Both the position numbers and the translations under genes were made by a program. From a virus, in IMG/VR virus record IMGVR_UViG_3300007276_000367, positions 1-21,644 of that record: a stretch of DNA of 21,644 nucleotides; one strand, given 5' to 3'. Under the pieces are notes generated by a model. The model was given only the letters and a program-made list of their open reading frames with translations. It was not told the origin of the DNA and searched no databases. Of the stretch, positions 16,189 through 21,644 are shown piece after piece; positions within the stretch are counted from its first letter, which is position 1; each line of letters opens with the position of its first letter.

Positions 16189-16217
16189 CTAAAAATAGTG
16201 ATCGCTTATGATATAGG
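16189..16217 (+). promoter_or_regulatory. Conserved intergenic element, copy B (candidate phage-RNAP promoter)
   Basis: Same element as at 6571: CTAAAAATAG, variable base, GATCGCT, variable base, ATGATA, here followed by TAGG. It lies 11 bp after a stop codon and opens the intergenic region before the basic-protein/portal/MuF-RNAP block. Eleven bases of its 3' part (GCTTATGATAT, 16204-16214) are repeated exactly at 16232-16242. The match between two unrelated intergenic sites argues for a DNA-binding signal; promoter function is inferred. Confidence 0.5.
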
Positions 16218-16305
16218 TTTACCGAGGAACAGCTTATGATATCCCTACAAGCTGACCGTTCCTCTTTTGGGGTACTTAGTTAATTCTAGGTACTCCTTTT
16301 ACTTT
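16216..16305 (+). ncRNA. Candidate short structured RNA between element B and a terminator
   Basis: If transcription starts at the GG after element B, the first 90 bases fold into two consecutive stems. Stem 1 pairs 16224-16230 (GAGGAAC) with 16258-16264 (GTTCCTC), extended by AGCTT/AAGCT (16231-16235 with 16249-16253) with a GACC bulge. Stem 2 is the terminator-like hairpin. No open frame fits. It may be an independent RNA, a processed leader, or simply tandem terminators for the upstream operon. Confidence 0.3.
16269..16305 (+). terminator. Intrinsic terminator-like hairpin upstream of the basic-protein genes
   Basis: Left arm GGGGTACTTAG (16269-16279) pairs over 11 positions (two G-U wobbles) with CTAGGTACTCC (16286-16296), loop TTAATT, followed by TTTTACTTT. 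It stands just before the ribosome site (AGGAG at 16306) of the next gene. It could end the tail/lysis transcript made by host RNA polymerase; a T7-like polymerase might read through. Confidence 0.65.
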
Positions 16306-16316
16306 AGGAGAAATAA

Positions 16317-16676
16317 ATGGGTAGAGCTAATCCAAAGAAGTGGGAGCAAGCTAAAAAAGATGCTGTAGCTAAAATGGGTGGACACTCTGCTAGAGCTATG
16401 CAACTAGCTGCTAAACTTTATAAAGACCGTGGTGGCAAGTACACTGGCGGCAAAGATTCAGGTCAAAAGTCTATGACTAAGTGGACTAAACAGAAGTGGA
16501 GGACCAAGTCTGGTAAACCTTCTGTAAGCGGACCAAAAGCTACAGGTGAAAGATATTTACCTACAAAAACTATTGCTGCTATGTCACCTAAAAAGTACAA
16601 AGCATCAACAGCAAAGAAAAGAAAAGATACTGCTGCAGGAAAACAATACTCTTCTCAGCCTAAGAAAAGGAAGTAA
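16317..16676 (+). CDS. Very basic small protein (DUF5872-like)
   Basis: 119 residues with AGGAG 6 bp before the start. By count it has 27 Lys and 7 Arg against 6 acidic residues. Visible motifs: MGRANPKKWEQAKKDAVAKM, then KWTKQKWRTKSGKPS and GERYLPTKTIAAMSPKKY, ending KKRK. The KWTKQKWRTKSG and GERYLPTK motifs are those I associate with the DUF5872 family, common in marine phages and some giant viruses; function is unknown. The charge suggests nucleic-acid binding, perhaps as a packaged or capsid-internal protein, given that portal and MuF-RNAP genes follow. This last point is inference. Confidence 0.75.
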   Translation: MGRANPKKWEQAKKDAVAKMGGHSARAMQLAAKLYKDRGGKYTGGKDSGQKSMTKWTKQKWRTKSGKPSVSGPKATGERYLPTKTIAAMSPKKYKASTAKKRKDTAAGKQYSSQPKKRK

Positions 16677-16678
16677 TA

Positions 16679-16960
16679 ATGTCTTCAGATCCTAGACTAA
16701 AAAGAGCAGGTGTTTCTGGCTATAATAAACCAAAAAGAACTCCTGCTCATGCAACAAAATCTCACATTGTTGTTGCTAAAGTAGGAGATCAAGTAAAAAC
16801 AATTCGCTTTGGTGCTCAAGGCGCTAAAGGTAGCCCAAGGAAAATGGGAGAATCTGCTAAGTATGCCGCAAGACGGAATGCTTGGAAAGCTCGTCATGCA
16901 ACTAATATTGCTAGAGGAAAATTGTCTGCTGCTTATTGGGCAAACAAAGTAAAATGGTAA
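16679..16960 (+). CDS. Second small basic protein, unknown function
   Basis: 93 residues, starting two bases after the previous stop. The N-terminal part (RLKRAGVSGYNKPKRTPAHA) is basic; the middle is a beta-like segment (SHIVVAKVGDQVKTIRFGAQ); the end (FGAQGAKGSPRKMGES, then RRNAWKARHATNIARGK, then LSAAYWANKVKW) is a basic helix with a WANKVKW finish. The combination RHATNIARGKLSAAYWANKVKW-like ending is familiar from small marine-phage proteins without assigned role. Nucleic-acid binding is plausible from charge. It is followed at 10 bp by the portal gene. Confidence 0.75.
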   Translation: MSSDPRLKRAGVSGYNKPKRTPAHATKSHIVVAKVGDQVKTIRFGAQGAKGSPRKMGESAKYAARRNAWKARHATNIARGKLSAAYWANKVKW

Positions 16961-16969
16961 GGAACCCTT

Positions 16970-18535
16970 ATGGCACAGAAAATTACAACTACTAAAACTA
17001 TTAAGAAGTCTGTAGCAGATCCTAGTGATTCTTATCATTCTCTTACTCCTTTGTGGAAAAAATCAAGAGCAATTTTACAAGGTGAGGCTAATGTAAAAGC
17101 TCACGACACTACTCTGGCAACCGACTATTCTAATCTTTTGTTGCCATTTTCTCCTTCTATGACCCAAGCACAGTATAACTTTTATAAAGCCGAAGCAGAA
17201 CTTTCAGGGTTAACTGCGCAGTACTGTAAAGTACTTATTAGTTCTTTGCTACGGAAAAAATCTCAACTTAAATTACCAGAAGAACTTCCAGAAGAGGCGT
17301 TAGACTGGATTGAAACAAATTTTACTTTGGACGGTCGTTCTCTCTTTAATTTTCTTGACGCCGCTTTATGGGAAGAACTTCAGACCTCGCGCTGTTGGGT
17401 GTCAGTTGATTACCCGAAACTTACCGAAGAACAACAAGAAGCCTTAACTCCTGAAGAGCGTGACATGGTTGCGCCTTACCCAGTAATTATTAAAGCTGAA
17501 AACGTAATTAACTATCAAGTAAATGTACACCCTATTACTCGCCAAAGAACTCTTACTCGGCTAGTACTGCGGTACTTAACTGAAGAGTTTGATGAAGAAA
17601 ATCCTTGGCATCCTAACTATGTAGACACTGTTTGTGACCACTACTTAGATGAAGGCGGTAATCTTGTTTTAGACTACTACCGCCAAAAAGATACTTACGC
17701 AGAACTTAAAGTTCTTAATGGAGAAGTAACTCAAGACTATAAAGACATTCGCACAGAAACTCACTTTGAAAAGTATGACACCGTAACTCCCCAAATGTTT
17801 GGTGAGCGTCTTAAGCGTATTCCTGCTTGGCCTCTCAACGGTCATATTGAGCCTATTGAGCCAGTGCTTATGCCGCTCATTGATCGTGAAGTTTCTTTGT
17901 ACAACAAAGTATCTCGCAGAAACCACCTGCTTTATGGTGCTGCAACCTATACTCCTATTGTGTCTTCTGACATGACAGACGAAGAATTTGAAGAGTTAGT
18001 AGGTGCAGGGCTAGGTACGTGGTTACGAGTACGTAAAGACGAGTCAATAAGTGTTCTTGAAACTCCTACTGCAGCCCTCGCTGACATGGACACTGCTATT
18101 ACAAAAACCGTAGAAGAAATGGCTAAAATGGGAATTCGAATGCTTTCCCCTGAAACAGCACAGTCAGGCATTGCTTTAGAAATCCGAAACGCTTCTCAAA
18201 CAGCGCAGCTAGGTACTCTTAACGCTAAAGTGTCTCATATTATGAGAGAAGTAATTTCTTTTATGCTTAACTGGAAGTATGGTTCAACTTACTCAGGAAA
18301 TGATGTCGAGTTTACTTTATCGGCAGACTTTGCACCAGTTGTTGGCGGCGAAGGTGCTATGCGCTTAGTTACTGAATGGTATCAGTCAGGGCTTATTCCA
18401 AGAGAAACTTTTGTGTCTGTTGCTAAATACAATGACTTTATTCCTTCTGACTATGATGATGAAGAAGCAATTCAGTCTATTCAAACAGACCCTTTAACTC
18501 AAGAAACCCCTGATGATCAAATGGAAATAGAATAA
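16970..18535 (+). CDS. Portal protein (DUF4055-type)
   Basis: 521 residues, typical portal size, with AAGGAA before the start. N-terminal WKKSRAILQGEANVKAH, the VSVDYPKLTEEQQEAL segment, YPVIIKAENVINYQVN and the long segment around EPVLMPLIDREVSLYNKVSR...LYGAATYTPIV are the features of DUF4055 portal-like proteins. A long helix region with MAKMGIRMLSPETAQSGIA and IMREVISFMLNWKYGS corresponds to the conserved stem/wing helices. The C-terminus is acidic (YDDEEAIQSIQTDPLTQETP). The portal is the dodecameric gate for DNA packaging and exit. The next large gene is a MuF-type head morphogenesis protein, the usual partner. No terminase gene is in the window. Confidence 0.85.
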   Translation: MAQKITTTKTIKKSVADPSDSYHSLTPLWKKSRAILQGEANVKAHDTTLATDYSNLLLPFSPSMTQAQYNFYKAEAELSGLTAQYCKVLISSLLRKKSQLKLPEELPEEALDWIETNFTLDGRSLFNFLDAALWEELQTSRCWVSVDYPKLTEEQQEALTPEERDMVAPYPVIIKAENVINYQVNVHPITRQRTLTRLVLRYLTEEFDEENPWHPNYVDTVCDHYLDEGGNLVLDYYRQKDTYAELKVLNGEVTQDYKDIRTETHFEKYDTVTPQMFGERLKRIPAWPLNGHIEPIEPVLMPLIDREVSLYNKVSRRNHLLYGAATYTPIVSSDMTDEEFEELVGAGLGTWLRVRKDESISVLETPTAALADMDTAITKTVEEMAKMGIRMLSPETAQSGIALEIRNASQTAQLGTLNAKVSHIMREVISFMLNWKYGSTYSGNDVEFTLSADFAPVVGGEGAMRLVTEWYQSGLIPRETFVSVAKYNDFIPSDYDDEEAIQSIQTDPLTQETPDDQMEIE

Positions 18536-18536
18536 C

Positions 18537-18674
18537 TTGCTACGTTATAAAAGCTTTATAGCATGGTATAAGTGTCTTAGATTAAATCATCACCCAAAGA
18601 AGTGTGGTCCAAAATATAACATTGGTAACTGCCTTCTTTGGGCTTGGTCTAATAGTAAGTCACACCCTCTCTAA
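18537..18674 (+). CDS. Possible 45-residue Cys/Trp-containing micro-protein (TTG start)
   Basis: The portal-MuF gap is open in one frame from just after the portal stop to TAA at 18672. There is no ATG; TTG at 18537 is the only usable start and its ribosome site is weak, so translation would depend on reinitiation at the portal stop. The peptide is not low-complexity: it contains WYKCLRLNHHPKKCGPK and IGNCLLWAWSNS, with Cys at 13, 23 and 32. A frame of this length can arise by chance in AT-rich DNA, and the same bases hold a strong inverted repeat, so an RNA role is the alternative. Confidence 0.3.
   Translation: MLRYKSFIAWYKCLRLNHHPKKCGPKYNIGNCLLWAWSNSKSHPL
18593..18642. repeat. Perfect 10-bp inverted repeat in the portal-MuF gap
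   Basis: CCCAAAGAAG at 18593-18602 and CTTCTTTGGG at 18633-18642, 30 bases apart. A second pairing, GTGTG (18602-18606) with CACAC (18661-18665), is also possible. There is no U-tract after the stem, so it is not a standard terminator. It could control translation or processing between portal and MuF-RNAP messages, or bind a protein. Confidence 0.5.
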
Positions 18675-18693
18675 CTCTACAATGGTGGACTAG

Positions 18694-21644
18694 ATGAACT
18701 ACAATGATAAAATTTTTGATCGTATTGTTGACCACATGGGAGACGTACGGCTGTATGAAGAAGGTGTTCAACTTCAAAATCGCAGGATTTTAAAAAGACA
18801 TAGAAAAAATTTAAAAACGTTATTAAGAGGAAATGTTAGAGCCGATCTTCAGAAAGAAATGAATAGATTTGGTAAAGAACTTTCCGTCCACAATAATACA
18901 AGTTTAAAAGAATTTTCAACTTCTCAGTTAGACTTTTCTACAAATAACTTATACAAAGAAGTAAAAGACTGGTATAAAGTCCAAAGGCCAAAAACTAAAG
19001 AACTTCTTGGCGAAATTGCTGGACCAAATATCAAAGGTACTCGAAGTATCACTAAGAATATTTCTAATATCTCTGCTGGAGAGTTAGTACGTATTCAGTC
19101 TAAAGTGAAAGCAGGGCTTGCTAAAGGTTCTGGTAAAACCGCTATTATTGCTGATGTAATAAAAACTACAAAGTTAACCGAACATCAAGCAAGAACTCTA
19201 ACTCGTACCGCTATTACTTCAACTCAAACTGCTGCTGTACACAAAGTTGCAGAAGAAAACAAAGATATAATTAAGGGTTACATGTTTACCGCTATTCTAG
19301 ACTCTAGAACTAGCCCAATTTGTACTCATCACAACGGAAAAATTTATGACATAGGAGACAGGAGCTATGAACCTCCCCTTCACTGGAATTGTCGTTCCTC
19401 TATGGTACCAGTTCTTAAATCTAAGGAAGAACTACTGCAAGAGAGTCCGTCAAAACGTGTTAACGTTTCTGCGCTTAAAAAGAAAGACCCCCAAAAGCTA
19501 AATGGGCTTCCTCCTAAGACTAAAGATTTTGGCACATGGTTAAAAACTCAGTCTATGGACGTTCAAACTAAAATGTTAGGGTCAGAAGACGCAGCTAACT
19601 TATTCAGACAAGGCAAGTTAAAAGCTGACGAGTTTGTTACTCCTAAAGGGAAAGCACTAAGCATACAAGCATTAAGAGCCAGAGCTACAGCAGCTACCAC
19701 AGTATTTAAGCCTCGACAAAAAATAAAGTCTGAAGGGGTGTCTGTAGATTCAAAGACTCCTAACTCTTTACTAAATAATCCAAAATATAGAGACGATTTA
19801 AGAAATATGCTTTTGTTAGACTCAGATGACTTTAACAAAACTATGTCTCTTACTGACTATAAAGGAACTAGTTTACAAGGTAAGGCTGCTTCTCGAAGAA
19901 GAGTTGGAAATCAATTTGATGAAAGAAACTTTTCAGCAGACCCCTTAACAGGTGAAATTAAAAATAATAACATTTACGATCCTGATTTTAATCTTTATCA
20001 AGAGCGACTTGACTTTATGCGTAACGCTAAAGATCTTACTCTTCAACAAAAAGACTTTATTGAAAACATGGCTTCGTCTTTAAATGACAAGGTTTCTTTA
20101 AATCAACAAACAGTCATTGTTGAAAACTTAAGAGTTGTATTTCAAAGGTATGCTAAAGATAAAGTTCCTTGGGGGGACTTTGCTTCTGTTATGAGAGCAG
20201 AAAACAGATTTGCTGTACAAAACGTTTCAAGATTGTTAGATGTTAGGTCTAGGCAACGTTCAGAAATGTTTGTTAGTTATCTTTCTAAAGATAAACCTCA
20301 AGTTCAAATCATGGGTAAGTATTATACTTTAGATGATTTAAATAAAAACCTTTTAAAAGATCAACGTTTTATAGATAATTGGAGAGCTAAAGAAGGTAAA
20401 AAACTTTCAAGAAAGCTTTACTTTACAGGGCGAGCACCTATGCGGGTCTACTTTCAAAGCCTTTATACTAAGTATCCTAGCAAAAAAGAGTTTAAAGAAA
20501 ACTTATTAAACAAAGTAGTTCCTTTAAGAAAACGTTATAAGGACTTTAAAAAGAAGTTTAACAAAGAACCTTCTGATAGTTGGTGGACAAAAAATGTTGC
20601 ATCAGTAAGAGAAAGCTATCGAGGTGTTGTAGATCTTGAATTTATTAATAGAAAGAAAATTCCTTCTTCAAAAGTAATGGACGATAAGGCTTTAAGAAGC
20701 ATAACTAAAATTGCTAAGTTAATTTCTTCTGGGCAATCTACAGACTACGATACTTTAGCTATTAACATTGGTAAAAAGTTTACTGATGATTTTGGTACAG
20801 TGCTACCTCTTAAAAGAACGTTAAAAGCTCATCATAAAGACGGTTCTCGTATACTAGACTTTATGGCTAAAAGCGGCTACATTAAAGTACAATTTAGAGG
20901 TAAGACTCGAAGAGGTGTTATGGATGTAGAAACGGGTCGCGCAACAGGCGGTTGGGCCGATACTATTTCTAGAGAAGTTACTGTAATAGATAAAAAGCTT
21001 ATTTTGCTACAAGAAGCAGAACGTAGAACTGTTATAGCAAGACGACTTGGTGTAGTTAACGATAGAGATAGACTCTATGTTAAAGCTGGTAAAAAGACTT
21101 TCTTTGATGCTAGAGGTAACGACACAGGAGTTCCTATTATTTCAGCAGACAAGTTCGCTGACTATGACCCTAAACAAATAGACCGAGACATGGCTAAGAT
21201 GATGAATCATGTTTCAAATACAGAGTACCAAGTAGATGGCGAATTTTTTGATTTTATGGACGACATTGTGCGCTTTCGGGATCCTAGAGGGAAAAGCAAA
21301 TACTATGATTCTATCAATGAGCTGCGTCATGAGATTTTAAATCGTGGTGAACAAGGCTATGGTCTAATGGCTACTGCTAAGTGGCATAGACAACGAGGAG
21401 AATCTTTTAAAACTCAAGTGTTCATTGATTCTCGCGGTCGAGTATATCACCGTGGTTACTTAACTCCTACAGGAGGAGAGCTTGTTAGACCTTTTCTTAA
21501 TGCAGGACAAACTGTTAGCATGACTCCTATAGCCATGCGTGAACTACGTATTCAACTTGGCGCAATGATAGGGCCAGGAACGGAAGCACTTACTCAAACA
21601 GGACGTTTAGCTATTTTTCAAAGAAATGAACGGGCTTTGCGAGA
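18694..21644 (+). CDS. MuF head-morphogenesis domain fused to a T7-like RNA polymerase (3'-partial)
   Basis: At least 983 codons with no stop, cut by the right edge. An in-frame TAG directly before the ATG fixes the N-terminus; GGTGG stands 5 bp upstream. Residues about 110-240 form a Mu-F/SPP1 gp7 domain: LTRTAITSTQTAAVHKV, then AILDSRTSPICTHHNGKIY and PPLHWNCRSSMVPV, with the usual Cys210, His230 and Cys233. Residues about 240-825 are Lys-rich, helical-looking and unassigned. From 830 the sequence resembles single-subunit RNA polymerases: MMNHVSNTEYQVDGEFFDF parallels the T7 LNDLSHKPWAINTKVLEV block, and QVFIDSRGRVYHRGYLTPTG (909-928) parallels the T7 NMDWRGRVYAVSMFNPQG, including the T/DxxGR motif at 912-916. 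Palm motifs A, B and C would be downstream. MuF proteins are minor capsid components near the portal, so a virion-carried polymerase is inferred. Catalytic activity cannot be judged from this part. Confidence 0.85.
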   Translation, partial: MNYNDKIFDRIVDHMGDVRLYEEGVQLQNRRILKRHRKNLKTLLRGNVRADLQKEMNRFGKELSVHNNTSLKEFSTSQLDFSTNNLYKEVKDWYKVQRPKTKELLGEIAGPNIKGTRSITKNISNISAGELVRIQSKVKAGLAKGSGKTAIIADVIKTTKLTEHQARTLTRTAITSTQTAAVHKVAEENKDIIKGYMFTAILDSRTSPICTHHNGKIYDIGDRSYEPPLHWNCRSSMVPVLKSKEELLQESPSKRVNVSALKKKDPQKLNGLPPKTKDFGTWLKTQSMDVQTKMLGSEDAANLFRQGKLKADEFVTPKGKALSIQALRARATAATTVFKPRQKIKSEGVSVDSKTPNSLLNNPKYRDDLRNMLLLDSDDFNKTMSLTDYKGTSLQGKAASRRRVGNQFDERNFSADPLTGEIKNNNIYDPDFNLYQERLDFMRNAKDLTLQQKDFIENMASSLNDKVSLNQQTVIVENLRVVFQRYAKDKVPWGDFASVMRAENRFAVQNVSRLLDVRSRQRSEMFVSYLSKDKPQVQIMGKYYTLDDLNKNLLKDQRFIDNWRAKEGKKLSRKLYFTGRAPMRVYFQSLYTKYPSKKEFKENLLNKVVPLRKRYKDFKKKFNKEPSDSWWTKNVASVRESYRGVVDLEFINRKKIPSSKVMDDKALRSITKIAKLISSGQSTDYDTLAINIGKKFTDDFGTVLPLKRTLKAHHKDGSRILDFMAKSGYIKVQFRGKTRRGVMDVETGRATGGWADTISREVTVIDKKLILLQEAERRTVIARRLGVVNDRDRLYVKAGKKTFFDARGNDTGVPIISADKFADYDPKQIDRDMAKMMNHVSNTEYQVDGEFFDFMDDIVRFRDPRGKSKYYDSINELRHEILNRGEQGYGLMATAKWHRQRGESFKTQVFIDSRGRVYHRGYLTPTGGELVRPFLNAGQTVSMTPIAMRELRIQLGAMIGPGTEALTQTGRLAIFQRNERALR

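Noticed and set aside
16184-16214. Host sigma-70 promoter at element B (TATGAT as -10)
   Set aside because: TATGAT is close to the -10 consensus, but nothing like TTGACA stands 16-18 bases upstream, copy A lacks the first T, and conservation extends over the whole 25 bp instead of two hexamers. Not excluded, only less likely.
18593-18665. tRNA-like pairing in the portal-MuF gap
   Set aside because: Some arms pair (GTGTG/CACAC, CCAA/TTGG), but there is no GTTCRANTC-type T-loop, no 5-bp anticodon stem with a 7-base loop and no CCA-compatible 3' end.
18694-21644. Direct assignment as an N4-type virion RNA polymerase
   Set aside because: N4 vRNAP is a much larger protein without a MuF domain. 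The visible blocks read closer to T7/mitochondrial type (DxRGRVY), and the catalytic palm is outside the window, so only a single-subunit RNAP-like call is justified.
1-21644. CRISPR array, IS element, integrase, attachment site or toxin-antitoxin pair
   Set aside because: No regularly spaced direct repeats, transposase or recombinase motifs, or antisense small gene pairs were seen on reading both strands.

Overview
This window is a stretch of tailed-bacteriophage late genes. Every credible gene is on the + strand, with overlapping ATGA and TAATG junctions and very short gaps. The content suggests a marine phage of an aquatic, probably Gram-negative, bacterium: a PhoH-type ATPase, a lambda/GTA-style tail tip, a GH108 endolysin with a 3-TM holin, DUF4055-type portal and several small proteins of a kind common in marine phages. 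No integrase, repressor, tRNA, IS element or CRISPR array was seen. The host cannot be fixed from the sequence.

Layout. (1) 2-3421: a fibre block of higher GC, holding a large fibre/adhesin cut by the left edge, a small tail protein, a tail-collar protein and a tail-assembly-chaperone-like protein. (2) 3436-6293: a second fibre block with a tiny peptide, a fibre containing about 20 YadA-head-like repeats, two small tail proteins and a second chaperone-like protein. (3) 6362-7334: a small protein of unknown function and PhoH. (4) 7350-14401: an AT-rich tail-tip block with a distal-tail-like protein, a hub-like protein, a 923-residue TipJ-like protein, an NlpC/P60 peptidase and two large accessory proteins. 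(5) 14412-16177: a small protein, two holin-like membrane proteins, the endolysin and a coiled-coil/TM protein. (6) 16178-16316: a structured intergenic region. (7) 16317-16960: two small, very basic proteins. (8) 16970-end: the portal and a very long ORF running off the right edge.

The most important observation is that last ORF (18694 to the edge, at least 983 codons, no stop). It starts as a Mu-F/SPP1 gp7-type head morphogenesis protein. It ends, as far as the window goes, with sequence that aligns by eye to single-subunit (T7-like) RNA polymerase just before the catalytic palm, including a DSRGRVY match to the T7 DWRGRVY (T/DxxGR) motif. MuF proteins sit inside the capsid near the portal, so this suggests a virion-packaged RNA polymerase delivered with the DNA, analogous in principle to N4 vRNAP but built on a MuF scaffold. 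The polymerase motifs A, B and C would lie beyond the window.

A fitting second observation is a 25-bp element with 23 of 25 bases identical, found in two intergenic positions (6571 and 16189), ahead of phoH and ahead of the basic-protein/portal/MuF-RNAP block. Both copies are followed by GG. It is a candidate promoter for the phage polymerase. The copy at 16189 is followed by two strong hairpins, the second with the form of an intrinsic terminator, so a short structured RNA may be made there.
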